Under the pieces are notes generated by a model. It worked only from the letters and a program-made list of their open reading frames with translations, had not been told where the DNA came from and did no database searches. From Caproicibacter sp047777415 (GTDB lineage: Bacteria > Bacillota > Clostridia > Oscillospirales > Acutalibacteraceae): 64,000 bases of DNA. Positions 27,070 to 35,863 of the stretch are shown here, one piece after another (positions within the stretch are counted from its first letter, which is position 1; each line of letters begins with the position of its first letter). Location: contig JBKEEO010000001.1 of NCBI GenBank assembly GCA_047777415.1, forward strand, positions 1,054,001 through 1,118,000. Reading direction: 5' to 3'. The position numbers and the translations under genes are program-made.

Positions 27070-28026
27070 TTATGGAAGAACTGCAAGAGTTTTTAAAACG
27101 AAAATACCGGCGAATAAAACAAACAGCGAGCACAATGTGGTGCTTAGGACGATTTCTCCGGTCAAAACCTCATCGGAATGCATCTCACGGGCAAGCATGT
27201 AGCAGTTGACAGCACTCGGAGAGGCAAAAACAAGAAAGGCCGCTGCCAGTTCATAGCTGCGAAATCCCAAAAAATAGGCGAGAGGAACCAAAATCAGCGG
27301 TGTGACAAGTGTTTTTAATGCGGTAGCGATGATTACATATTTTTGGTTAGAAAGGACGGACTGCATTGTCATTTGTGCTCCAAGTGTAATAAGGGCGAGC
27401 GGAGTTGCCATATCGGAAAGGGAGGAAAGGGGCTTTAAAATAAAAATAGGCAACGGTACTGCAAGTTGTTTGAACACAATGCCACTGATTGCTGCAATGA
27501 TAATAGGATTCTTCACTACACTGATGAAGGCTTTTTGTATCGGGTTGGACTTTACATTTTTATTTTCCGGATCGAGTGCAGAAAGGATTAGCACAGCGGT
27601 AATATTATTAATTGGAACTAAGGCGGGCAAAATCATTGCAATGGGTCCGACGTTCCCATTTCCAAACATCATAACCGCAATCGGAAAACCCAGTACAATA
27701 ATATTGGGTTTAAATATAGTATGTACCATCGCGGATGCTTTACTTTTGTCTTTTACTAACCGTGGAATTGTTAAAAACAGGATAAGAGCGATTGCAAGGC
27801 AGGCAGCAGACATAAAACAGACAAATTTCCAGTCAAAAGTATCGGTACCCTTTTGTTGATATATGCTTAAAAACAAAAGAGCGGATAAACCGGTTCGGAA
27901 GTTCAGTTTGCTTGCTGATTCAACGAAAGTCTTACCCACTAAGTTCATTTTTCTGGCCAGCCAGCCGATTGCGACAAGAATGAATATGGGCGCTACCGTA
28001 TTGAAACTAAATAACAAATTAGACAT
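27070..28026 (-). CDS. AEC-family transporter (auxin efflux carrier-like)
   Basis: The 318-residue protein has ten predicted membrane segments in two halves and the family features PIFILVAIGWLARK near the N-terminus and SPSAVNCYMLAREM near residue 270. Bacterial AEC proteins carry malate, malonate or other organic acids; the substrate here is unknown. The gene stands alone. Confidence 0.9.
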   Translation of the reverse strand: MSNLLFSFNTVAPIFILVAIGWLARKMNLVGKTFVESASKLNFRTGLSALLFLSIYQQKGTDTFDWKFVCFMSAACLAIALILFLTIPRLVKDKSKASAMVHTIFKPNIIVLGFPIAVMMFGNGNVGPIAMILPALVPINNITAVLILSALDPENKNVKSNPIQKAFISVVKNPIIIAAISGIVFKQLAVPLPIFILKPLSSLSDMATPLALITLGAQMTMQSVLSNQKYVIIATALKTLVTPLILVPLAYFLGFRSYELAAAFLVFASPSAVNCYMLAREMHSDEVLTGEIVLSTTLCSLFVLFAGIFVLKTLAVLP

Positions 28027-28765
28027 CTATTTGTTCCTCCGATTTTATTGCAAAAGGGATTTTAGTATCAACTATTTCAACAATGCATTAGAAATAGTTA
28101 TTTATCAGCTTCAATTGTTTCCCTTTATAACATTTCATTCGGGCGGTTTCATAAATAAAAATGAGCCGTCATGAAAGACGGCCCTTCAGCATCTGCGAGG
28201 CATGTTATTCTCGGGTCGTACTGTTTAGAAAAGCAGGATACATCATTCGTGCGTGATTTTCTGTAACAAAATCATCGTCCGAACCTGTTCCTTTCATATC
28301 GTACTTTTTCGGAACAGGATGTTATTGAGTATGTAGCCGCCCCATGGTTCCTTACGAAAACAATGCTCTTTTTCATATACCCGGTACCGATGGAGAGGAG
28401 GGATGACCACCATGAGCCTTTCAGGTCTTTATCGGTGACGCTAACATGCAGCTGAAACGGACGGAGAGTATCGGATTTAGAACAACGCCATCCAATTTCT
28501 TGCAGGCCGGTTTAAGATTTACTGCTTTGTTCTGTTGAAGGATTGGACTTACTCCGCTTCATTTTCGGTTAATTGGGGTACTGCGCCGAAACTGCTCATA
28601 AGGGAGCTCAATTTCTATGCTTGCCCGATCAAAATGGTGTCGGCCATCAAAGGGTTCTGCGTCCCGTGTACCACAAACGTCCCACTTTGAGCCGAAGCAA
28701 ACTTCTCTGTTTCGGCCAAAGTTTATCAGGCAATGCGGAATAAGAGTCCATGCTTATTCCCTCCG
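28027..28765. other. Gene-poor 740-base region, possibly degenerate
   Basis: No open frame with a convincing start was found on either strand. Base composition is coding-like and short open stretches occur on the minus strand (for example one reading SGTFVVHGTQNPLMADTILI at about 28600-28720), broken by stops and frame changes, which would fit a decayed gene. I could not name it. A small hairpin is listed separately. Confidence 0.4.
28163..28185 (-). terminator. Possible terminator in the gene-poor region
   Basis: GCCGTC (28165-28170) and GACGGC (28177-28182) pair with a 6-base loop, and the minus strand continues into a T-rich run. The stem is short. It could end transcripts coming from the mscS side. 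Confidence 0.45.
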
Positions 28766-29842
28766 TTATACTTCTTTCTCCAATTGTATGGTGCGAGTAG
28801 GAAATGCTATTTCGGCATGTTCCTCCTCTATAATCCGAAGTATATTATAATAAATATCCTCCCGAACTTCCAAATATTTTTGCCAATTGGTTGTCTTAGT
28901 AAAGAAGTAGAGCATTAGATCCAGACTGCTTTCTCCAATACTGTTAAAAACAACGATTATGGTTTCCGGATCGACATTCTCGTTTTCCAGCAGCATTTGG
29001 CGAATCCGATTTTTACAGGAACGAATTTGATGTTCCGTTGTACCGTATTTCAGTCCGATGGTAAACGTAACTCTGCGTTTGCCCATGCGGCTGAAATTGG
29101 TGACAGGCCGATCCACCAGTTTAGAATTGGGAATGGTAACGACAGCCTGTGAAAAAGTACGCACTTTTACGCTGCGGAAATTGATATCCTCCACGGTACC
29201 CTCCGTGCTGTCTGTTTGAATCCAGTCCCCGATGACGAACGGACGATCCAGAAAAATGACAAGCCCTCCAAAGAGATTGGAGAGCATGTCTTGTGCGGCC
29301 AGAGCAAAGGCCAGACCACCAAGTCCAAGCCCCGCAAGCAGGCCGCTGATACTATAATCCCATTCCTGTGCAACAATTAAGATTGCAAGGCAAAGAATTA
29401 AAAATCGTAAAGTTTTCGAAAGAAAGGGAAACAGAACTCCGTCCGTGTTAATATCCAGCTTCTTTAAGAGCACACTGCCGGTTAGTTTACGACTGCCGCA
29501 AAGGTTGCCGAATCCCCAAGCCATAAGCAGAATGAAAAGACTGCGGAAGCATTTTACAGTTACAAGCCAAGCAGATCCACTGTGCGGTACCATAGCGGAA
29601 ATCCGCAGTGCGGCATAGACGCCGGCCGCGGTAATTAAAATTCGCAGCGGCTTTTGAAAACTTTGTTCCAGTTCCCCAGACCATTCACTTTTCTTGTTGA
29701 AGTTGTCTAGGCGATGCGCGAACTTAAACAGCAGCGAAACAACAGTGCCGCGGAGCAGATAAAATAACAAAAATACAGCAAGAGGAAGCACAAACCCGGA
29801 AAACCAGGAGGTATGCCATAAATTTTCTATCAAGTTCTGCAT
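28766..29842 (-). CDS. MscS-family mechanosensitive ion channel
   Basis: The 358-residue protein has five hydrophobic segments, the pore helix region GLLAGLGLGGLAFALAAQDM, the beta-domain segment IGDWIQTDSTEGTVEDINFR and the C-terminal domain typical of MscS relatives (VTIPNSKLVDRPVTNFSRMG). It opens under membrane tension to release solutes. It lies 40 bases downstream of the NSS transporter pair on the same strand and may be transcribed with it. Confidence 0.93.
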   Translation of the reverse strand: MQNLIENLWHTSWFSGFVLPLAVFLLFYLLRGTVVSLLFKFAHRLDNFNKKSEWSGELEQSFQKPLRILITAAGVYAALRISAMVPHSGSAWLVTVKCFRSLFILLMAWGFGNLCGSRKLTGSVLLKKLDINTDGVLFPFLSKTLRFLILCLAILIVAQEWDYSISGLLAGLGLGGLAFALAAQDMLSNLFGGLVIFLDRPFVIGDWIQTDSTEGTVEDINFRSVKVRTFSQAVVTIPNSKLVDRPVTNFSRMGKRRVTFTIGLKYGTTEHQIRSCKNRIRQMLLENENVDPETIIVVFNSIGESSLDLMLYFFTKTTNWQKYLEVREDIYYNILRIIEEEHAEIAFPTRTIQLEKEV

Positions 29843-29882
29843 GGCAAGTCAACTATCCTTTGAAGGTATCGGTTTCAATATA

Positions 29883-29978
29883 TTAGGAATGATGAACCGC
29901 ATGAATCACGCACGCGGCCAGGCCACCCCAAATGACGCACATGGCGAAGATCATCATAAAAATAGCGGAAGCACTCAT
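29883..29978 (-). CDS. 31-residue MetS-like small subunit of NSS transporter
   Basis: A 31-codon gene encodes one membrane helix (MSASAIFMMIFAMCVIWGGL, then a short His-rich tail). It has a strong AAAAGGAGG site 7 bases before the ATG and its start overlaps the transporter stop codon by 3 bases (ATGA arrangement). This matches the MetS/small-subunit peptides (about 30-60 residues) that accompany many NSS transporters and are needed for function of MetPS. It is too short for most gene finders. Confidence 0.8.
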   Translation of the reverse strand: MSASAIFMMIFAMCVIWGGLAACVIHAVHHS

Positions 29979-31486
29979 TCTTTTTCCTCCTTTTTGAGCA
30001 ACACAGATTTCCCTTTCCAAGGAAGGAAGGAAATCAGCACGGCGAGAATCGGCAATGCGATCACAAGACCCCAACCGTATACACCAACGAAATTTACCGG
30101 ATAGCCTCCGTAGACAGTTGCAATGTTCGCAACCAAGGAGCTGGCCAAAATGATAATCAGCATAATGGGGGTGATAAATCCAAGAGAAATTTTAAAGTAC
30201 CCGCGCAACTGAATTTGGGAATGCAGATTTGCTTCCTCCATCAGTGGTTTTATTTGACGGAACACCCAAAGTGCCAGAACAATTTCAAAAACGGCACCGG
30301 GCAATACGGCAAATCCGTTGATAAAGTTGTCCACCACATCAAGCAGATAAAGCCCTGCGTGCGTCGTGTAGGCAATAGAGATCAAAGTTGCAAGACCGCC
30401 AATGATGACAACTGCGCGGTGGCGGTTCCAACCGAATTTTTCTGTGGCGGCGGAAATGCAGACCTCCAACAGAGAAATTAGGGAGGTGATGCCGGCAATC
30501 AGCAGGCAAGCGAAAAACACAACACCGAAGAACTGCGAAAACGGAAGCTGGTTGATAATCTGCGGAAGCACAACGAATGCAAGCCCGATACCGCCGGCTG
30601 CCAAATCATTTACCGCAACGCCGGAATTATAAGCCATGTAGCCCAGTGCGGCAAAGATTCCTATTCCGGCCAACAGCTCAAAGCTGGAGTTGGAAAAAGC
30701 TGCGATAAAGGCGTTGTTTGTGGTATCGGTTTTTTTCGGCAGATAACTCGAGTACGTAATCATGATGCCCATTGCAAGAGAAAGACTGTAGAAAATCTGT
30801 GAATAAGCCGCTTTCCAAATTTCCGGATTGGTGATTTGATTCCACTGCGGCTCAAAGAATGCGGTTAACCCAAGACCGGAGCCGGGGAGAGTAGCTGCGC
30901 GGATTACGAATATCAAGAAAAGAACCACCAGAGTCGGAATGGCAATTTTACTTACAAGTTCTATTCCTTTTTTTACACCGCGATAGGAAATCCACAGGGT
31001 TACCAGCCAGATGACCATCAGTGGAATGAATGAATTCCATCCGATTCCGGCAAAGTTTGTGATGCTGATTGCCTCTGCAGGTATTAGCTGCAGATAGGAG
31101 TTATAAAGAAAATCTTTGGTTTCGGTTCCCCAAGCTAAGTTAGCGGAGAACCCGATGTAACTCATGGCCCAGCCAAGAATAACGGAATAATAGGTCATAA
31201 TAACAAAGCTGATGAGAAACTGCCACCATCCCACAAATTCCATGTGGCGGTTGATGCGAAAATAAGACAGAGGTGCGGAACCGCGGTATTTTTTACCAAT
31301 TACGAATTCCAAAGCCACAAAGGACAAACCCGTAGTCAGAAGTGCAAACATGTACGGTATCAGGAATGCACCGCCGCCGTTTTTATAGGCGACATACGGG
31401 AAACGCCAGATGTTTCCAAGGCCAATTGCAGACCCGACTGCCGCTAAAATAAATCCCCATCTAGAACCCCATTGTTCTCGATCCAT
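29975..31486 (-). CDS. Sodium-dependent NSS (SNF) family transporter
   Basis: The 503-residue protein starts with the NSS signature WGSRWGFILAAVGSAIGLGN, which carries the sodium and substrate site of helix 1, followed by WRFPYVAYKNGGGAF. Twelve membrane segments are predicted. These proteins import amino acids with sodium; pairing with a MetS-like peptide suggests methionine, alanine or another neutral amino acid, but this is inferred. Confidence 0.94.
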   Translation of the reverse strand: MDREQWGSRWGFILAAVGSAIGLGNIWRFPYVAYKNGGGAFLIPYMFALLTTGLSFVALEFVIGKKYRGSAPLSYFRINRHMEFVGWWQFLISFVIMTYYSVILGWAMSYIGFSANLAWGTETKDFLYNSYLQLIPAEAISITNFAGIGWNSFIPLMVIWLVTLWISYRGVKKGIELVSKIAIPTLVVLFLIFVIRAATLPGSGLGLTAFFEPQWNQITNPEIWKAAYSQIFYSLSLAMGIMITYSSYLPKKTDTTNNAFIAAFSNSSFELLAGIGIFAALGYMAYNSGVAVNDLAAGGIGLAFVVLPQIINQLPFSQFFGVVFFACLLIAGITSLISLLEVCISAATEKFGWNRHRAVVIIGGLATLISIAYTTHAGLYLLDVVDNFINGFAVLPGAVFEIVLALWVFRQIKPLMEEANLHSQIQLRGYFKISLGFITPIMLIIILASSLVANIATVYGGYPVNFVGVYGWGLVIALPILAVLISFLPWKGKSVLLKKEEKE

Positions 31487-31633
31487 TTTTGTTCACCCTA
31501 CTCATATGAATTTTGTGTATAGCCCTTGGACTTAACACTTTAAGCTATTATAGCATAAAAGTCAATTATATTTAACAAAAATGAATCATTTTTTTAAAAA
31601 AATGCAGAATGTAAAAGATTTTGTTTTTTGGGG

Positions 31634-32617
31634 TCAAACAATCTGCCAGGGATTTTCTTCCTTTCGGGCGAACAGTATGCAGCTTTTAATGGAGTTTTCA
31701 ACCATGTCCTTCACGGCTTGGTCAGTGTAAAAAGCCATATGGGGCATTACAAGTACATTGGGAAATACTTTCAAAATTGCAAAATTTCTGTTTTGCAGAA
31801 CTTTACCTTTGTGGTCGCAGTAGTAAAGACCTGCTTCGTTTTCAATCACGTCCAGAGCGGCGCCGCCCACTTTGCCGCTTTCCACGGCATCAATGAAATC
31901 CTCGGTATCAATCAGGGAACCTCGTGCCGTATTGACGAGAATAACGCCGTCTTTCATTTGCGAAAGGGTATCTCGGTTAATCATGTGAAAATTTTCTTTT
32001 GTAGCAGGCATGTGCAGGCTGATAATGTCGCTTTGCCGCAGAAGTTCTGCAATGGGAACATATTCGGCAATTTTCCGCACCGAATCGTTCGGATACAGGT
32101 CGTAAGCAAGCATGCGGCAGCCAAAGCCGGTCAAATTCTGAAGTACTGCCCGTCCAATGCGTCCGGTACCGATGACACCAACAGTCAAATTATGCATTTC
32201 TAAACCTTTTACACCGTGAAGGGTAAAATCTTGGTTAGCGCTTCTAATAAGGATGGATTTTACTTTGCGAAGTGCCATCAGCATCATCATAACGGTGTAA
32301 TCAGCAACGCTGTACGGCGAATAACTGACATTTCCCACATGCATTCCAAGTTTTTCTGCAGCTTTTACATCAATGTGATCATATCCAATGCTGCGGGTGG
32401 AAATAAACCTGACACCAACATCGTAGTAGGTTTTTAGCAGCTTTTCACTCATTGGTAATTGCGTCAGTATGCTGATACATTCATTTCCTTTGGCAAGGCT
32501 GACGTTCTCTACAGTTGGAGGTTCCGATGTTGAAACAAGTTCAACACCGTATTTTTTACGAAATTCATCCAGATATGCCGCTTCGTCCGGGCGGCAGGTA
32601 TAAAGTGTTATCTTCAT
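31634..32617 (-). CDS. D-lactate dehydrogenase-like 2-hydroxyacid dehydrogenase
   Basis: The 327-residue protein has the NAD-binding motif GVIGTGRIG near residue 150, the catalytic Arg in VNTARGSLIDT, the Glu in DVIENEAGLY and the catalytic His in MPHMAFYT. The N-terminus (MKITLYTCRPDEAAYLDEF) and length are close to D-LDH/VanH. It reduces pyruvate or another 2-keto acid to the D-hydroxy acid with NADH. No vanA/ddl or vanX gene is nearby, so a fermentative role is more likely than glycopeptide resistance. Confidence 0.9.
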   Translation of the reverse strand: MKITLYTCRPDEAAYLDEFRKKYGVELVSTSEPPTVENVSLAKGNECISILTQLPMSEKLLKTYYDVGVRFISTRSIGYDHIDVKAAEKLGMHVGNVSYSPYSVADYTVMMMLMALRKVKSILIRSANQDFTLHGVKGLEMHNLTVGVIGTGRIGRAVLQNLTGFGCRMLAYDLYPNDSVRKIAEYVPIAELLRQSDIISLHMPATKENFHMINRDTLSQMKDGVILVNTARGSLIDTEDFIDAVESGKVGGAALDVIENEAGLYYCDHKGKVLQNRNFAILKVFPNVLVMPHMAFYTDQAVKDMVENSIKSCILFARKEENPWQIV

Positions 32618-32919
32618 AGTTAATCCCTTCTATTTTTGTGATTAATGATTGATATTTGGTGTACGTTAAACAGATTGGTATCTCAAAATTCTGTGGAAAG
32701 ATATCCCTGTGCAAAGGCAGTTTACGCATCCGGTTAAGCGGACTGGCCGGCAACCGCTCGGAGTGTATAGATTGCAAATCGGCTCGCAGTTTTCCTGCGG
32801 AAGAGCAAAACAAAATTCGGGTCAAACCGATTCTGCGATGCCTGTCACAAATAAACCGTTTTTTTGAGGAGTGCGCGCAACTAGGTATTTTCGCAATTCA
32901 ATACAATATAATATTGCCG
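32618..32919. other. Intergenic region between D-LDH and threonine aldolase remnant
   Basis: About 300 bases without a supported gene. It would contain the promoter of the D-LDH gene on the minus strand and the end of the threonine aldolase transcript. I saw no clear terminator hairpin. Confidence 0.5.
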
Positions 32920-33497
32920 CTACAGCGCACGAATATCCTCAATGAGATGCTCCACATCCTCATCCCGCGTGGCCCAGCTGGTGCAAAAGCGCACAGCACT
33001 GTGGGTTTCGTCTATTCTGCCGCAGTAAGATACGGCATATTTCTGACGCAGAATTTCCAGCGCCGCGTCGGGCAGGATGGGGAACTGCTGGTTGGTAACG
33101 GAAGAAGAAAGAAAGCTCCATCCCTTTTCGGCGCAGGCACGGCGTATCCGCATTGCTTGCCGGTCGGCATGCGATGCAATGTCAAAGTAAAGGTCGTTTT
33201 CCAGCAGAGCGAGAAATTGAATACCGAGCAAACGGCCCTTTGCAAGCATGCCGCCTCTCTGCTTCAAAATGTAGCGGAAATCCTTTTTTAAAGCGGTATT
33301 GCAAATTATCAGCGCTTCGCCAAACAGAGCACCAACCTTTGTTCCGCCGATGGTGAATGCATCGCATAGTTGGGAAAGGGAGGGCAAGTCAAGGTCACAG
33401 CCTTCAGCACTTAGTGCATAGCCGAGGCGTGCGCCGTCCACATATAAAAATAAATGGTTTTTACGGCATGTTTCGCTGATTTCCGTAAGTTCCTTCT
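32920..33497 (-). pseudogene. Threonine aldolase, C-terminal fragment (gene split by IS256 element)
   Basis: This is the 3' part of a low-specificity L-threonine aldolase (beta-eliminating lyase family): LYVDGARLGYALS with the PLP-contacting Asp, then the PLP-binding Lys in FTIGGTKVGALFG, and a complete C-terminal domain ending CTSWATRDEDVEHLI. Its reading frame joins exactly to the N-terminal fragment at 34830-35294 if the insertion sequence and one 8-base duplication are removed (YSKKE then LTEISETC). The intact enzyme of about 344 residues would cleave threonine to glycine and acetaldehyde. The split must abolish function, as the Lys is parted from the N-terminal half. Confidence 0.9.
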
Positions 33498-34829
33498 GCT
33501 AGTGTCAAGGGAAGTTCGCAATTTAGGGGCTCCGAAAAATGAATTAGGCTACGTTTAACAGTGAAAGAATGGTTTTTGGGTTTAAGTATGCTCTAGAAAC
33601 AGACCAGTCTTCCGCATATTCCATGAGACATGTTGTTACCAACCGTAGGTAGGAATCCGGATTGGGAAATATTCCGACTACGCTGGTTCTGCGGCGGATT
33701 TCCTTGTTTAGTCGTTCCAACATATTGGTCGAGGAAATTTTGCGAGCATCGAGTTCCGGAAAAGCATAGAAGGCTAGAGAATCTTCCAGTCCATCTTGCA
33801 GAAGCTCAATTGCTTTTGGAAAGCGTTTTCCATACTGTTCTGATATTTGCTCTGCGCGTTGCCTAGCTATTTCAGCGGAAGGTGCCAGCCAAATCTCTTT
33901 TAACTGAGCCGCAAAGGATTCTTTTTCCTTCTGGGGTACATGAGCCAAAATATTTCGCATAAAATGGACTTTGCACCGTTGCCAAGAGGCTCCCGGAAAA
34001 CTCTCACGGATGGCTGCAATCAGCCCTTTATTTGCGTCTGAAATCACCAGGAGCGGTATTTTCAGACCACGATCGAGAAGACTTTGAAACAATTGAGAAT
34101 AACTTTCTTTGGATTCATCGAGCATTGGCTCCACGGCGAGGATATCCCTATGCCCCTGTTCATTGACGCCGCAAACTACCATCACAGCCATGCTGACGAC
34201 CCGGCCATCCATACGAATTTTTTCATACAGTGCATCTGTCCAAATGACAGGATAGCGACCCGTCAGAGGCCGGCTGCGGAAGTACTGCACCTGCTCGTTA
34301 AGGCCTTTCGTCATTTCACTGACTTGACTGCGGGAAAGATTCTCAATTCCAAGACTGCGAGCTAGTTTCTCCATCTTTCGCGTAGATACACCCTGCACAA
34401 ACGCTTCTTGAACCACTTGAATCAGCGCTGCTTCACTGCGCTTGCGTTCTGTTACGAAAAACGGGATATAGCCCTGATTTCGGAGTTTTGGTACCATCAG
34501 ATACATCGTCCCCATACGAGTATCCAATCGACGTGGCCGATAGCCGCAGCGGTAATCACGGCGGGACGGATTGTGTGCATTCTTTTCTGCGCCAATAATA
34601 CCGGAGACCTCTGCTTCCATTAGACGGGTACACAGCCATTCCAGCATTGACAGCATTGGATCCGGCTGCGCCATACATTTTAGTAGCAATTCTGTCAAAT
34701 CTGTGGTATCCTTTTTTTGAGTCATTGGGTATCTCTCCTTCTTTGAATGTCTTATCACCATTCATTTTATCGGAGTCCCAATGACTTTTCTATGCCTTTA
34801 TGAAATTGCGAACTTTATTGTACTCTATC
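33498..34829 (-). mobile_element. IS256-family insertion sequence, copy 1 (inside threonine aldolase gene)
   Basis: The element is 1332 bases, with imperfect 27-base terminal inverted repeats sharing AAGTTCGCAATTT as their inner 13 bases. It is flanked by an exact 8-base target duplication TTCCTTCT (33490-33497 and 34830-34837), the length expected for IS256. A nearly identical copy of the same length lies at 60796-62127. Confidence 0.93.
33544..34725 (-). CDS. IS256-family (mutator-type) transposase, copy 1
   Basis: This is a full-length mutator transposase: RYPVIWTDALYEKIR with the first catalytic Asp, the ISDANKGL segment with the second, CKVHFMRNIL, and the Glu region AIELLQDGLEDSL. ATG 34725 follows AAGGAGAG at normal spacing and gives 393 residues; an upstream in-frame ATG adds 12 residues. 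It differs from the second copy at only four residues (Asp/Asn, Ile/Val, Glu/Lys, Thr/Ser). Confidence 0.94.
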   Translation of the reverse strand: MTQKKDTTDLTELLLKCMAQPDPMLSMLEWLCTRLMEAEVSGIIGAEKNAHNPSRRDYRCGYRPRRLDTRMGTMYLMVPKLRNQGYIPFFVTERKRSEAALIQVVQEAFVQGVSTRKMEKLARSLGIENLSRSQVSEMTKGLNEQVQYFRSRPLTGRYPVIWTDALYEKIRMDGRVVSMAVMVVCGVNEQGHRDILAVEPMLDESKESYSQLFQSLLDRGLKIPLLVISDANKGLIAAIRESFPGASWQRCKVHFMRNILAHVPQKEKESFAAQLKEIWLAPSAEIARQRAEQISEQYGKRFPKAIELLQDGLEDSLAFYAFPELDARKISSTNMLERLNKEIRRRTSVVGIFPNPDSYLRLVTTCLMEYAEDWSVSRAYLNPKTILSLLNVA

Positions 34830-35294
34830 TTCCTTCTTGGAATAGACGGTTCCAAGTTCCGTTGAAAGTGAAAGATAGACCATCCCTGGCTGTACCATGT
34901 GTTCGTGGGTGTCATCATCAAAATGACCGTTACAGGCCGCTTGAATTTGGGCGGCGGAGATTTTGCCATCAGTTTGTTGCAGAGTCAGTACTTTATGTCC
35001 GGTGGCTTCCACCGCGCCGGTTTCATGGGTGTTGATATGCCCTGTTTCGGCACAAATGACCCCCTGATGAGGACGCAGTGCTGCTGCTACCACAATCAGA
35101 TTGACCTGTGTCCCACCTACGGCAAAGTGAACATCCGCGTCGGAGCAACCGCATTTTTGTCGAATCAATTCGGCGGCACGCCTGCAATACGGGTCTTCGC
35201 CGTAGCCGGCGGTTTGTTCTAGATTGGTTTGAGCAAGCAGTTCCAAAATCTTCGGGTGAGCACCCTCGCTGTAATCGCAGTTGAATCGAATCAT
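34830..35294 (-). pseudogene. Threonine aldolase, N-terminal fragment (gene split by IS256 element)
   Basis: The start at 35294 (MIRFNCDYSEGAHPKILELL) has AAGGAG at a normal distance. The fragment carries the family features TAGYGEDPYCRRAAELIR, FAVGGTQVNLIV and AETGHINTHETGA with the His that stacks on PLP. It ends at the element border after STELGTVYSKKE. No other decay is visible, so the insertion is probably recent. See the C-terminal fragment at 32920. Confidence 0.9.
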
Positions 35295-35349
35295 ATCATA
35301 CTCCTTTAAGAAAGACTGCATCCTTTTTTTGAGCGGATGACCGTGGCAA

Positions 35350-35838
35350 TTATGTCTGCTGCGGCACCTTTTTCTGCTTTGCGCTGATTTGTTCTGCCGT
35401 GATTTTTATTACTGTGGTTCTCTGAACCATTCTGTCATCAAACTGAAAATCCCGGTTTCCCTGATAATGCCGCATAAGGTGGGTCAACGCGGCAATTTTT
35501 GCGTTTCGGTCCGTCACAAATTCTGCAGCGCCGTATGCAATGACACTTTCATATTCTGTGGTGCAGTTGCAAGCCTTTTCACCGGTAATCAAGCGGTGCG
35601 AGCAGTCCATTTGGACACACACGCGTGGATTTTGCTTGATTAGATCCAGCTTTTTGCCTTCCCCGGCACAGTGCAGATAAAACGTAACCTTGTTATTTTC
35701 ACAGCTGTAACCGAAACTCATCGGTACAACATAGGGCAAGCTATTTTCATCCGCCATGCCAATATGGCATACATCACATCGATCAATAATGGAGAGAACT
35801 TCTCTCATTTCTTTAACATCATATTCTTTGCGCCTCAT
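35350..35838 (-). CDS. Pyridoxamine 5'-phosphate oxidase-like flavoprotein (NimA-related)
   Basis: The 162-residue protein is of the split beta-barrel FMN-binding type: MRRKEYDVKEMREVLSIID, CHIGMADENSLPYVVPMSFGY, TFYLHCAGEGKKLDLI and NPRVCVQMDC match the group that includes nitroimidazole-resistance NimA and other small flavin-binding proteins. It probably binds FMN or a related cofactor; the reaction is unknown. An ISL3 element sits 25 bases upstream of the start codon, so its normal promoter has been displaced. Confidence 0.88.
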   Translation of the reverse strand: MRRKEYDVKEMREVLSIIDRCDVCHIGMADENSLPYVVPMSFGYSCENNKVTFYLHCAGEGKKLDLIKQNPRVCVQMDCSHRLITGEKACNCTTEYESVIAYGAAEFVTDRNAKIAALTHLMRHYQGNRDFQFDDRMVQRTTVIKITAEQISAKQKKVPQQT

Positions 35839-35863
35839 TCTGAAACAGGCTCCTTTTTATATT

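Noticed and set aside
31634..32617. Glycopeptide-resistance vanH
   Set aside because: The enzyme is related to VanH/D-LDH, but no vanA-type ligase, vanX or vanRS pair is nearby, so a fermentative dehydrogenase is the safer call.
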